Part shown: piece by piece, positions 20,901 to 31,759 of the stretch
Layout of the letters: every line of letters starts with the position of its first letter
Position numbering within the stretch: position 1 is the first letter of the stretch
Assembly (NCBI GenBank): GCA_963780825.1
Contig: CAWADL010000009.1
Coordinates: 43,236-107,235, forward strand
Source of the DNA: Roseiarcus sp963780825
GTDB lineage: Bacteria; Pseudomonadota; Alphaproteobacteria; Rhizobiales; Beijerinckiaceae
Direction of reading: 5' to 3'
Length of the DNA: 64,000 nucleotides
Translations under genes and position numbers: made by a program
The notes under the pieces: model-generated
The model's input: only the letters and a program-made list of their open reading frames with translations
The model's database searches: none
Told to the model about the DNA's origin: nothing

Positions 20901-23900
20901 GTGCCGCAAGGCGCGCTCGGCTCGACGCCGTTCGAAGAAGTCGCAGGTGCAAGTCTCCTCGCCCGACGACGCGGTGACCGATCTTCGCGCCGACCGCATC
21001 GACCCAGGTCGACAACAATCAGGCCGTAGCGGGCGCGCCGGCGCAGGCCGCGCTCGCCTATCTCGGCAACGACGGCACGTTCACTTTCGACGCGGCCACC
21101 AACACCTACACGCTCGAATCTCGGCGGCGTCACGCAAGGCGCGGCGATCGTTGCCGCGGAGTTCGCGGTGGTCAACGCGGCCACGGGCGCGGCCGACAAT
21201 CTGTCGGGCACGTTCAGCGCCCCAACCGGCGAAGGTTTCGTCGTCACCGGCGACAATCTGCCGTCGCCGCTGACGCCGGGCGAGGCCTACGAGGGCCTCT
21301 ACACCTCGGTCGAACACCGCCGATCTCGGCGTCAATACGATGTCGCTGACGTTCGACCCGACGGACGTGAACGGCACCGGCTATTCCGCCGCCCTGGCGC
21401 CGATCACGCTCGACATCGTCGACACCGTCGTGCCCGGCGGCGAAGCCGCAGATCAACACGCCGACAACCATCATCTTCCCCGCCGTGCATGTCGGCGCGA
21501 CGGAGAGCCAGCACGTCAGCGTCTCCAACACGGCCGCGACCGGCGCGCGCCAACCTCGATGTTTCGTTGTCAGCCAGCGGCTCGGCGACGGCGAGCGGAA
21601 CAGATCACGGATCTCGCGCCGGGCGCGACCGACGCCAGCGATCTGACGGTCGGGCTCGAACACCAGCACGGCCGGCGCGCTGAGCGGCTCGGTGACGGAG
21701 ACGTTCACCTCCGACGGCGGCGGCGGGAACACGTCGCCGATCGCTGAGGAATCGCCCTATATCGATATCTTCGGCTCGGTCTATCGTCTGGCCGACCCCT
21801 CCGTCAGCCCCAGCGCTCTGACCGTTCACGTCGGCGATTCCGGCTCGCAAACCCTCACCATCACCAACCTCGACGTCGACGACGGCTATTCCGAAAACCT
21901 GATCGCGACCGTCGTCGGCACGACTGGCGCGGTGACGGTGAGCCAGGCGACGACCGGCGACATCAAGCCGCTGGACGACGCCACGATCGGGGTCAATTTC
22001 TCAACAAGCACGCCAGGTCAGATCGGCTCTGTCACGCTCGATCTCAAATCGGACGGCGCGGGCATCGACGGCCTCGGCATGACCGATCTCGGCGACGTGA
22101 CCATCCCGATCGTCGTGACCTCGGGCAACGATTCCCGCCGCCGCGCAGTTCGAGGAGCTTTCCGGCGGCGGGACGTTCACGCAGAAAGGCGCCGCCTACA
22201 CACTCAATCTCGGCGCGATCAGCTCGCCGGCCACGGTCTCGCTCGGCGTGCTCAATAGCGCTTCAGCGCCGGCGAACGGGCTGTCAGGAAGCTTCACGAT
22301 TTCGGGCGATGACGATGAGTTCGTCAACTCCGGTTTCGCCGCCTTCTCCAATGTCGCATCAGGCCAGGCCGACACGGCCCCGACGGTCACGCTCAACACC
22401 TCAACACTGGGTACGTTCAGCGAGACGATCACGCTCAACCCGACCGACGCCGCGACCGACGACGCGCTCCCGGTCGAGACCTTGACCATCACCGGCACGG
22501 TCGCCACGGCGACAGCCGCTGTGCCGACCATCACAGCGCCTTCCACCCTTGCGCTCACTGCGGGCGCGGCCGGCGCGGTAGCGGGGGTCAGCGTTGATGA
22601 CTCGAACGTCGGCGTCAACCTGAGTGTCACGCTTTCTGACGCGGCGGGGTTGCTTTCAGCGAACACGAGCGGATCGGGCGGCGGCGGGACGATCACCGGC
22701 GCTGGCACGACGAGCCTGACCATCACAGGCTCGCTGGCTCAAGTCGACGCCGACCTCAGCGACGCTCTCCGATACCGAAAGCGCCGCGGGGAACCGACAC
22801 CATACAAATAAACGCCGACGACAGCCTCGGCGGCAAGGCGACCCCGGCCTCGATCGCGGTCACCACGACTTCGGCCGTTGCCCAGACCGTCGCGATCAAC
22901 CCGGTCGACGGCGACAACGTGATCAACAACGCCGAGGCGCACGCCGCCGGCGGCGTGGCGCTGAGTGGAGCGGTCAGCGGCGCGGCGCCCAACTCTACGT
23001 TCAATGTCTCGGTCGTCGACGGTTCGTTCTCGAAAAGCTACACGGCGACGGTCAACTCGGCGGGAACGGGTTGGACCGCGACGATCCCTGAAATCGACGC
23101 GGTCACGCTGCCGAACGGATCAGCGACGGTCACCGCAAGCCTGAGTTCGTCAATCACGGCCTCCGAGGCCGTCACGGTCGCCGAGACTTTGCCGACGGTG
23201 ACGTTTGCGCCGGTGAACGGCAACAACGTGATCACTGGCGCGCAGGCCCAAGCCACCGGCGGCGTGCAACTCGGCGGCTCGGTCAGCGGCCTCGCGCGCC
23301 GGCGCGACCTTCTCGGTGTCGCTCGTCCAAACAGATCCGTTCTCCGCAACCTACACTGCGACGGTCAACGCGGCCGGGACGGGTTGGACGGCGACGATCC
23401 CGGAGAGCGACGCCGTCAAGCTGACGAACGGATCGGCGACGCTCAGTGCGCAGGTCACCGACGCCTACGGCAACATCTCGGCGCTGACGACCGACACCCT
23501 CACGATCTCGGAGCCGCCGCCGACTGTGACGATCGCAGTCGTTGCCGGCGACAATGTGCTCAACAACGCCGAAGCCCATGCGTCTTCAGGCGTGGCGCTG
23601 AGCGGAACGGTCTCCGGCCTCGCCGCCGGGGCGACATTCTTGGTTACGGTGACCGACGGCAGCTTCGACAAGACCTATACCGCGACAGTGAATTCGGCCG
23701 CCACCGGTTGGACGGCGACCCTGCCTGAGGCGGATGCGATCACCCTCGCCAACGGGACCGCGACGGTGACGGCGCAGGTCACCAACACGTTGGGCGTCTC
23801 CTCGACGATCGCCAGCGAAACCTTCACCGTCAGCATCGCCCTGCCGCCAGCCCCGATGATTACCAGCCCGGCTAACGGATCGCAGACGTCGAACGTTGAT

Positions 23901-25145
23901 CCGGCGATTGTGGGAAGCGGAGTGGCCGGCGACACCGTGACAGTGTCGATTGATGGCTCGGTGGCGGGAACAGCTACCGTCGCAGCCAACGGCTCATGGT
24001 CATTCACGCCCAAGGCGCCGCTCGCCACGGGAAATCACAGCGTCGTCGCCACGCAGACCGACGCTTACGGAAATGTCTCCCCGGTTTCCGCAACAGACAA
24101 CTTCGCGATCGCCAAGTCGGGAAGCGGAAACGGCGACGTGCATATGTTGACCTACGACGGTCTGCACTATGACTTCCAGGCGGACGGGACTTATATCCTC
24201 ACCCGCTCGACGGTTGTCGGCGACAATTTCGAGATACAGATCGAGACCGCGCCTTTCGCTGACAACAACGCGACGAGCCTGATCACTGCGATCGCCGCGC
24301 AGGTGGGGTCCGATGTCATCGCTTTCGACGCGGCGGCGACCAATCCGCTGCTCGTCAACGGCGTCGCCGACACGACGCTCACTTCCCCGGGACAGGCGCA
24401 GACATTTGCCGACGGTACGGTGACCGAAGTCTCCCCCTCGCTTTATCAGGTGAATTGGAACAGCGGCGAGACGCTGACGGTCGACGACGCCGGCACATTT
24501 TTCAACGTCAGCACAACGCTCGGGCCTTCCGACGGGCCAGGCTCGGTGCAAGGGTTGTTGGGATCCGACACCGGGCAGGCCAACGACATCGAATTGCCAG
24601 ACGGAACTGTGTTGTCTTCGCTCAACATTCAACAATTGCTTGGCGAGTTTGCGCAAGGTTGGAGCGTCGCCCCCGACGACTCGCTATTTGGATCGATAAC
24701 GCCGCCGCAAGGCGGGCTCAAAATAATGAGCGGACAGATCGTCAGCATTGGAGACGCGTCGAGCTACGCAGTGGTGTTCAAGGACGTCGCCGGCCCTGGT
24801 TCGTCAGCGCCCTCTCAGTTGCTCCTCACGGCGGCGCAGGATTTCGCAGGGACGATCGCGGGCATGGACTCCAACGACTCCGTCGATCTGTTCAACTTTA
24901 ATTGGTCAGATACATCGATCACCGCCGTCAAGGGGACCGGCGCGGCGGGAACCTACACAGATGTCACGATCACCGACGCCGATCCCGCCAACGCGCAACC
25001 GCTATCCGCAACTCTGCAATTGTTGAACCAATATGCGAACCAATATGGCGTGAGTTCGCGCGATTATTCTCTGGGACCGGATCGCTTGTCCAGCGGCGGC
25101 ACGCTGTTCCATCTCGGCGGCGCTCACGCGGGTGGCGGATCTTAG
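17956..25145 (+). CDS. Giant multi-domain extracellular protein (vWD, Calx-beta-like, Ig-like), frameshifted
   Basis: After frame correction about 2,390 residues are encoded. The order is: a hydrophobic N-terminal helix (ALIALTLAGAVINAALSAAF) and heptad-like helix; a von Willebrand D-type domain (HLHILTSSGTVYQFDASGEF, about 18,220-18,770); a linker ending GVTDPGAAAATAFDYIAGG; a Calx-beta-like domain near 19,060-19,380; a second vWD domain (GDVHIDTYTGVTYNFQAAGE, 19,868) with linker AAGITDP...DYLATGS; a second Calx-beta-like domain (20,700-21,000); choice-of-anchor-like modules (21,430-22,500); three Ig-like repeats (22,880-23,830); a fourth Ig-like module; and a third vWD domain (GDVHMLTYDGLHYDFQADGT, 24,136). 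The end (FAGTIAGMDSNDSVDLFNF) resembles type I-secreted C-termini. Breaks cluster in 18,330-22,800; the stretch 23,316-25,145 is clean. Confidence 0.7.
22890..23830 (+). repeat. Three tandem Ig-like coding repeats of about 310-330 bp
   Basis: Each unit starts with a GDNVINNAEAHA-like motif (near 22,913, 23,222 and 23,550) and contains GVALSG.VSG, the TYTATVNSAGTGWTAT strand and a NGSATVTA end. They match the roughly 100-residue Ig-like modules seen in large type I-secreted adhesins of Proteobacteria. Confidence 0.75.
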
Positions 25146-25158
25146 GCCTTGGCCGCCT

Positions 25159-26711
25159 TCAGATAGGATGTCCAATCGGTCGCCACGCGCGGCCGTCATC
25201 CTGCAACAGCTTGTCAGCTGCGGCGGGACCATCGCTCCCGGCGGCATAGTTCGGGAAATCCGAGGGTTGTTCGGCGCCCCAGGCATCCAGCACCGGCTGA
25301 ACGATCTGCCAACCGGTCTCGACCATGTCGGCGCGTTGGAACAGGCTGGCGTCGCCGATCATACAATCATAGATCAGTGTCTCGTAGCCGACATTGGGGA
25401 GTGGTGGAAACCAATCCTTGTAGGCGAAGCTGGTCTTCACCGGCGCCAGCGACAGCGCCTGTCCCGGACGCTTGACCTGAAACTGCAGCGACAGGCCGTC
25501 TTCGGGTTGGATTTGCAGCACGAGCCAATTCGGCGCCATCTCCCCGAGATCGGCGCCGCGGAAAATCGACAGTGGGGCGCGCCGGAGGCAGATGGCGATT
25601 TCGGTCCAGCGCTGCGACATGGCTTTGCCGGTGCGCAGATAGAAGGGAACGCCAGCCCAGCGCCAAGTATCGACTTCAACCTTCAGCGCCGCATAGGTCT
25701 CGATGGGCGAGTTGGCGGCGACGTTCGGCTCGCGCCGATAATCCTCGACCGGTTTTCCCAGCACCGTCCCATGGCCGTACTGACCTCGCACTGCATTTGC
25801 TATGTCGACGGGTGGAATCGCCTTCAAAACGTCGGCCTTGCGATTGCGGACGGCATCGCTGTCAAAGCCGGTCGGCGGCTCCATCGCGATCATGCTCAAC
25901 AGCTGAAACAGATGGTTGGGCACCATGTCGCGTAGCGCGCCGGTCTGCTCATAGAACCGGCCGCGAGCTTCAACCCCGACCGTCTCGGCGACGGTAATCT
26001 GCACATGATCGATGTGGTCGCGGTTCCATATCGGCTCGAAGAACCCATTAGCGAAACGAACCGCCATAATGCTCTGAACCGTCTCTTTCCCGAGAAAATG
26101 ATCAATCCGATAGATCTGGTCTTCGCCGAGAACCTTTAGGAGACGCGCGTTGAGCGCCTTGGCGGAATCAAGGCTGTGTCCAAACGGCTTCTCAACAATG
26201 ATGCGTCGCCAGCGCTTGCCATCCTGCTGGTCGGCGTGTCCGGTCGTCGCGATCATTTCCGCAACCGTGCCAAAGAAGCGATCCGCGACGGCGAGGTAGA
26301 ACAGGACATTGCCGCCGGTCCGCTGCGTTTTTTCGGTTTCGTCAAGCAACGCGCCAAGTCGCGCATAAGTGTCTTTGGTCTCGAAATCCCCCTTCAGATA
26401 AGTGGCGCGCCCGAGCAGTCGATCCCAAACTTTTTGCTGCACGTCGTCTATCTGTACCTCGCTCCCTCCTGAGGCGGAGCTTTTCATCATGTCGTCGAGC
26501 CGCTTCCTCCACTCCTCCGTCGATATGTCGGCGATGTCGACGCCAATCAGCGCAAAGTCTTCGGGAAGGAGTTGGCTCGTCGAGAGATTGTAAAGCGCGG
26601 GGATCACCAGCCGCTTCGTCAGGTCGCCTGCGGCCCCGAAGATGACGATCGCGCAAGGGCCGGCCGGCTTCGCCTTCGGCGCCGATTCGAGGGGAGCGGC
26701 GAATTGGTCAA
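25159..26711 (-). CDS. zwf: Glucose-6-phosphate 1-dehydrogenase
   Basis: Oxidises glucose 6-phosphate to 6-phosphogluconolactone with NADP+, the entry step to the oxidative pentose phosphate and Entner-Doudoroff routes. The dinucleotide motif IVIFGAAGDLTKR, active-site RIDHFLGKE with its His, and EPNVAANSPIETYAALKVEV are present over about 515 residues. A TTG start at 26,711 follows AAGGAG by a few bases; reading from it loses frame at a run of four C (26,688 region), where a fifth C restores PLESAPKAKP. An in-frame TAA blocks any other upstream start. It lies 160 bp downstream of gnd on the same strand. Confidence 0.93.
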
Positions 26712-26790
26712 CTTAGGCTCCTTCAGCTTGCCTGTTTAGCGATCTGTTCACGAACAATCGCGATCCCGGGCTTGGGCAAAACCCGCTTTC

Positions 26791-26839
26791 GTCACCAACC
26801 CCTGCAGCGGCGCCAGAGGCGCCGAAGCTTGGTTGTGAC
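26791..26839. terminator. Hairpin between gnd and zwf
   Basis: A perfect GGCGCC-AGA-GGCGCC stem-loop (26,809-26,823) is nested in an outer pair GTCACCAACC / GGTTGTGAC. There is no following T-run on either strand, so it could be a non-canonical terminator, an RNA-processing site or a stability element in a gnd-zwf transcript. Confidence 0.4.
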
Positions 26840-26871
26840 AGATGCTGCGATCAAGGCCGCTGGCGGCAACC

Positions 26872-27891
26872 CTATTTCGCGGCAGGCTTCTCCTCGTGGC
26901 CGCCGAACTCATAGCGCAGCGCGGACAGCAGCTTGTCCTCATATTCCGACTCGCCGCGCGAATTGAAGCGCGAGAACAGCGCCGTTGCGATGACCGGCGC
27001 CGGCACACCCTCGTCAATCGCCGCCTGCAGCGTCCAGCGACCTTCGCCGGAATCCGACACTCGGCCGGAGAACTTTGCGAGATCCGGGCTCTTGCGGAGC
27101 GCGCTGGCGGTCAGGTCGAGCAACCAGGAGCTGACGACACTGCCGCGCCGCCAAACCTCCGCGATCGCCGCCATATCGAAATCGTACTTGTAGAGTTCTG
27201 GCTGGCGTAACGGCGTCGTCTCGGCGTCGATAACACCCGCTGTCTTCCCGATGTTCGCCTTCTGCAGGATGCCAAACCCCTCGGCCAAGGCGGCCATCAG
27301 TCCGTATTCGACGCCATTGTGCACCATCTTCACGAAGTGCCCCGCGCCATTGGGACCGCAATGCAGATATCCCTGTTCGGCTTGCGCCGGCTCGCCTGAG
27401 GCGCCGGGCGTGCGCGGCGCGGTCTCAACTCCCGGCGCGAGCGAGCTGAAGATCGGGTCCAAATGTTTGACGATCTCAGGCTCGCCTCCGATCATGTGGC
27501 AGTAGCCGCGCTCCAGCCCCCAAACGCCGCCGCTGACGCCGACATCGACATAGTGCACGCCCTTTTCCCGCAGCGTCCCGGCCCGGCGCAGATCGTCGTG
27601 GTAATAGGAATTGCCGCCGTCGATGACAATGTCCCCTGGTTTGAGATGCGCCATCAGCGACGTCAGCACCGGATCGACGACCGCCGCCGGCAGCATCATC
27701 CAAATAGCGCGCGGCGCGGCCAGGCCGCCGACGAAGGCTTCGAGCGTGGTCGAGCCCTTGGCCCCTATGGCCTGCAGCGCCTCAACTTCATTCGCATGAT
27801 CGCTGTAAACATGCAGTTCATGGCCGGCTTTGACCAATCGCCGGACCATATTGGCGCCCATCCGCCCAAGCCCTATCATGCCAAGTTGCAT
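26872..27891 (-). CDS. gnd: 6-phosphogluconate dehydrogenase, short (GndA/YqeC-type)
   Basis: Oxidative decarboxylase converting 6-phosphogluconate to ribulose 5-phosphate. The intact 339-residue protein begins MQLGMIGLGRMGANMVRRL (Rossmann GxGxxG). It contains DIVIDGGNSYYHDDLRRA, the substrate motif VGVSGGVWGLERGYCHMIGG and the catalytic region GAGHFVKMVHNGVEYGLMAA with the Lys and Asn. The length is that of the short tetrameric, often NAD-preferring class rather than the 470-residue E. coli enzyme. The ATG at 27,891 has GGAGACTCCAG ahead of it. It is upstream of zwf on the same strand, so both steps are probably co-regulated. Confidence 0.93.
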   Translation of the reverse strand: MQLGMIGLGRMGANMVRRLVKAGHELHVYSDHANEVEALQAIGAKGSTTLEAFVGGLAAPRAIWMMLPAAVVDPVLTSLMAHLKPGDIVIDGGNSYYHDDLRRAGTLREKGVHYVDVGVSGGVWGLERGYCHMIGGEPEIVKHLDPIFSSLAPGVETAPRTPGASGEPAQAEQGYLHCGPNGAGHFVKMVHNGVEYGLMAALAEGFGILQKANIGKTAGVIDAETTPLRQPELYKYDFDMAAIAEVWRRGSVVSSWLLDLTASALRKSPDLAKFSGRVSDSGEGRWTLQAAIDEGVPAPVIATALFSRFNSRGESEYEDKLLSALRYEFGGHEEKPAAK

Positions 27892-28156
27892 CTGGAGTCT
27901 CCGTGATGATCGCCATGCCAACGACCGAGGTGTCGGCTCGCCGCCGCGACTGAGTTAAGCAAAAGCCGCGAAGTCTCGCAAACCTACGGGAGGCTTATGA
28001 CATTTATTCCCGTCAGTGACGCCCCCGAACGTTCGCGGCGTCGAAATCCGCGGCTGCGGGGCTGAGTGCCGTTGTCTCGATAGAGGATCTTGGCGAAATG
28101 TGCCGCTCGTCCGGCGCGCGAGGTCTAGACCCATTGCAATCGGGTCGACGCGCAGG
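27892..28156. other. Intergenic region between gnd and the hutC end
   Basis: No supported gene. The first 130 bases upstream of gnd are the natural site for its promoter. The following part, up to the family A repeat at 28,157, shows no clear structure, and 28,255-28,326 also holds no gene. Confidence 0.5.
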
Positions 28157-28254
28157 TGTAGCCGCGATCTCTAGATCGCGGTCGTTGTGAGATCGCGGCT
28201 CTCCAAATCAAGAGCCGATCTCGCGGAGACCGCGATCTGGAGATCGCGGGTACC
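28157..28254. repeat. Family A nested palindromic repeat (A2, degenerate)
   Basis: The left arm TGTAGCCGCGATCT (28,157-28,170) folds with ctAGATCGCGG next to it, and the right arm AGATCGCGGGTACC at 28,241-28,254 is an imperfect partner. The central core is less like A1, A3 and A4 than they are to each other, so this copy is probably older or rearranged. Confidence 0.65.
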
Positions 28255-28326
28255 GGCGCGGCGTCGATATCAAATTCGAGTGATGCCGATAGGTCGAAAC
28301 AGCGCAGATCCTCGCCGGACGCCGGA

Positions 28327-29068
28327 TCAGCTTTGCGAGGGCGTGAAGCTCGCAACGAGTTCATGCGCGCCTGCGGGATAGGTTAGCGTCACATGCGTCA
28401 CCGGCTGCTCCCTCATCCAAGTTCGGCGCTCGACGACCAGACAAGGCGCCGCTTCGGCGATGCGCAGGCTCGCGGCAATCTCTCGATCCGCAGCGACGGC
28501 GCGAATGCGGTGCTCGGCCGAGGTCCACGGCGATTTCGCGATCAACCAGGGCCCGGGCGAGATCGCTTCAAATAACTCGTCGCCGGCTTCGGGAACGGCG
28601 GCCAAGGAGATAAGCCGGTCTTCGTGACAGAACGGCCGCCCGGCAGCGTCATGCCGGCAGACCACGGAAAGCACCGGCGCGCCGGCGGTCAGGTTAAGAC
28701 GATCGCGGTCGGCGCGTGTCGCGCGACGTTGGCTGCGTTCGAGCACGGTGAACGCGTAGGGCAGGCCGAGCGCGGCGACTTCGGCGGCGACGTCGCGGAT
28801 TTCCAGCAGCGCCGATTGGCTGAGCGGCTGAGCGACGAAGCTGCCCGCCTTGCGCCGCCGCTCGATCAGGTCCGGCGCGCATGAGTTGTGTCAGCGCCTT
28901 GCTCACGGTCATGCGCGAGCAGTCGTATTGCTCGGTCAATTCGTGCTCGTAGGGGATGCGATGCCCGGGCTGCCATTCGCCGGAGAGGATGCGTCCCTCG
29001 ATGTCCGCGAGGATCTGCGCGTGCAGCGAAGGAGGTGAAGGCGAGCTTTCGTCGGCGGCCTGGACCAT
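28327..29068 (-). CDS. hutC: Histidine utilization repressor, GntR family (HutC), one frameshift
   Basis: HutC represses histidine catabolic genes until urocanate binds. The GntR winged-helix is clear: ILADIEGRILSGEWQPGHRI, YEHELTEQYDCSRMTVSKAL. After one break near 28,875 (GGAC for GGC-like text, restoring LIERRRKAGSFVAQPLSQS) the UTRA effector domain continues to RTWMREQPVTHVTLTYPAG. The ATG at 29,068 is supported by GGGAGAG four to five bases upstream. No stop separates it in frame from HutF. Its position beside hutF and the operator-like palindrome at 30,474 support local control. Confidence 0.88.
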
Positions 29069-30445
29069 CGTCTCTCCCTGCAATCCACGCTCGGCGAGGC
29101 GGCGCAGAACGGCGGCAAAGCGTGTGGCAATGCGCTCGCGACTTATATGCCGGCCTTCGCTCACGACCTTGCGCCCGCCGCTCCAAACAGCGTCGACGAG
29201 ACCCCGTGCGCCGCCAAAAATCCAGGTGTCGAGAACGGCGTCGTCCGTCGCGCCCCGCGAGCAGCGGCGAGGCGGCATCGAGCGAAACGATGTCGGCCAA
29301 GGCGCCTGGCTTGAGAGAGCCTGATGCGCGACCGAGCGCCTGCGCTCCGCCGATCGCCGCGGCGTCAAACAGGGCTCGGCCCGTCGAGCCGCCCGCTGTG
29401 GCCAGGACGTTTCGCGTGCGTGTGGAGAGACGTTGCGCGTATTCGAGCATCCGCAGTTCATCGGCGAGGCCGATCTCGACATTCGAGTTGGCGCCGACGC
29501 CGAACCGTCCGCCCGCGTCGAGGAACGCGCGCGTGGGAAACACGCCGTCGCCGAGGTTGGCCTCGGTGATCGGGCAGAGGCCGGCGACGGCGCCTGAGCG
29601 CGCAAGCGATAGCGTTTCGCTGCTGGTCCATATGGGTCGCGTGAATGAGGCACCAGCGCTCGTCGACGTCCGCGTGATCAAGCAGCCAGCGCACCGGCCG
29701 CGCGCCCGACCACGCGAGGCAGGCCTCGACCTCGGCTTGACTGCTCGGCGACGTGGATGTGAATGGGCGCCGCCGTCGGCGAGCGCTGTGACGGCGGCGA
29801 GTTCTTCCGGCGTCGCCGCGCGAAGCGAGTGCGGCGCGACGCCGACGACGGCTCGTTTCGCCGATAGCCTCGCGGCATCGCCCGACAAGACGAGCGTAGC
29901 TGATCGCGGATCGTTGATGAACCGCCGCTGCTCCGGCCGCGGCGGCGCGCCGCCGAAATTCGAGCGGGCGTAGAACACCGGCAACAGCGTGAGACCGATG
30001 CCGGTCTCCTCGGCCGCGCGCGCGATCCGCAGCGCCATCTCCGCGACGTCGGCGTAGGGCGCGCCGTTCTCGGCGTGGTGCAGGTAGTGGAACTCCGCGA
30101 CCGCGCCGAAGCCCGCCTCCAGCATCTCGACATAAGCCTGAGCGGCGATCGCCTCGACGTCGTCGGGAGTCATCGCCAGCGCGAGGCGGTACATCGTCTC
30201 GCGCCAGGTCCAGAAACGTGTCGGCCGACGCGCCGCGCCGCTCCGCGAGCCCCGCCATCGCGCGCTGGAAGGCGTGAGAATGCAGGTTGCCGATCGCCGG
30301 CAGGCCGATCGCCGCAGCGCTCGTCGCCGGGCGCGGCGGCGCGCCGCGGTCAGCGCAGCGATCCGCGCGCCTCGGTGATCGCCACGCGGACGTCGGAGCG
30401 CCAACCCTCCGGCGTGAGCGCCCGCTCGAAATGCAAGGTCGGCAT
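29069..30445 (-). CDS. hutF: Formimidoylglutamate deiminase (HutF), frameshifted
   Basis: HutF converts N-formimidoyl-glutamate to N-formylglutamate and ammonia, the branch that requires HutG to finish. The N-terminus MPTLHFERALTPEGWRSDVR, metal site IGNLHSHAFQRAMAGLAER, and the later HIHVAEQ and TEANLGDGVFPTRAFLDAGG segments identify this amidohydrolase-superfamily enzyme. Breaks lie near 30,355, 30,205, 29,745, 29,635 and 29,260. The ATG at 30,445 is 75 bp from hutI, which is divergent. The C-terminal VVSEGRHISRERIATRFAAV continues without a stop into HutC, and no stop is met in the other two frames before about 28,936. Confidence 0.87.
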
Positions 30446-30461
30446 GCGCTCTCCCGCGCGC

Positions 30462-30490
30462 TTGACAATGAATATGTCTATACATTAAAT
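30462..30490 (+). promoter_or_regulatory. hutI promoter
   Basis: TTGACA at 30,462-30,467 and TTAAAT at 30,485-30,490 are spaced by exactly 17 bases, giving a strong sigma-70-like promoter about 31 bases before the hutI start. The spacer is A/T-rich in an otherwise GC-rich region. Confidence 0.65.
30474..30485. promoter_or_regulatory. Probable HutC operator
   Basis: ATGTCTATACAT is an inverted repeat (ATGT-N4-ACAT) lying between the -35 and -10 boxes of the hutI promoter. It resembles the TGTATA-type operators of HutC proteins. A repressor bound here would block RNA polymerase at hutI and could also affect the divergent hutF side. Confidence 0.6.
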
Positions 30491-30520
30491 CGCGGCCAAA
30501 GCCAAGAGGCGGAGGCTCGC

Positions 30521-31759
30521 ATGTCCAGTGAACCGGAGGCGGAAGCGACGACGGTCTGGCGCAATGCCCGCCTCGCGACGCTCGCGCCGGCGCGCCGGGC
30601 CTTGGGCGTCATCGAACGCGGCGCCATCGTCGCGCGCGGCGAGCGCATCGTCTTCGTCGGCGCCGGACGCGGACGCGCCGGCCGCTCGACGCGGACAAGG
30701 TCGTCGACTGCGAAGGCCGCTGGATCACGCCCGGCGCTGATCGACTGCCACACCCATCTCGTCTACGCCGGCAACCGCGCGCGCGAGTTCGAGATGCGGC
30801 TCGAAGGCGCGAGCTACGAGGAGATCGCGCGCGCCGGCGGCGGCATCGTCTCGACCGTGCGCGCGACGCGCGCGGCGAGCGACGACGAACTCGTCGCGCA
30901 GTCGCTGCCGCGGCTCGACGCGCTGATCGCCGAGAGGGCGTCGGAACGGTCGAGATCAAGTCGGGCTACGGCCTCGACCTCGAGAGCGAGCGCAAGATGC
31001 TGCGCGCCGCGCGGCGCCTCGGCCGCGAGCGCGCGGTCGACGTGCGAGCGACCTTCCTCGGCGCCCACGCCCTTCCGCCCGAATATCGCGACGACGCCGA
31101 CGGCTATATCGACGCTGGTCTGCCGACGACGATGCTGCCGGCGCTCGCCGCCGAAGGGCTGGTCGATGCCGTCGACGGCTTCTGCGAGGGCATCGCCTTC
31201 TCGCGCGAGGAAATGCGCGCGCGTGTTCGCATGCGGCCGCAGCGCTCGGCCTGCCGGTGAAGCTGCACGCCGAGCAACTCTCCAACCTGCGGCGGCGCGG
31301 CGCTCGCGGCCGAGTTCGGCGCGCTGTCGGCCGACCATCTCGAATACCTCGACGAGGCCGGCGTCGCCGCCATGGCGAGGGCCGGCGTCGTCGCTACGCT
31401 GCTGCCCGGCGCCTACTACTTCGCTGCGCGAGACGCAAGGCGCCGCCGATCGAGCTTGTTCCGCCGCCACCGCGTGCCGATGGCCGTGGCGACCGACTGC
31501 AATCCCGGCACGTCGCCGCTGACCTCGCTGCTGCTGGCGATGAACATGGCCGCGACTCTGTTTCGCCTGACCGTCGAGGAATGCCTGGTCGGCGTGACCC
31601 GCAACGCCGCGCGCGCGCTCGGGCTCGGCCAACGAAGTCGGCACGCTGGAAGCCGGCAAGCGCGCCGATCTCGCGATCTGGGACATCGAGCGCCCGGCCG
31701 AGCTCGTCTATCGGCTCGGCTTCAATCCGCTGCACGCCCGCGTCTGGAGAGGCCGATGA
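30521..31759 (+). CDS. hutI: Imidazolonepropionase (HutI), frameshifted
   Basis: HutI hydrolyses 4-imidazolone-5-propionate to N-formimidoyl-glutamate. Identification rests on TPGALIDCHTHLVYAGNRAR (His-x-His metal ligands), the MRLEGASYEEIARAGGGIVS loop, VEIKSGYGLDLESERKMLRA, FLGAHALPPEYRDDADGYID, VKLHAEQLSN and ATDCNPGTSPLTSLLLAMNM. The ATG at 30,521 has GGAGG ten bases upstream. Breaks occur near 30,680, 30,940, 31,230, 31,290, 31,430 and 31,625. The corrected size is about 412 residues. The stop overlaps the hutH ATG. Confidence 0.9.

Noticed and set aside
25145..25158. Alternative zwf C-terminus DWTSYLKAAKA in another frame
   Set aside because: The frame ending GRAWRPIGHPI gives a family-typical tail without a correction; the alternative needs a further indel with no supporting evidence.
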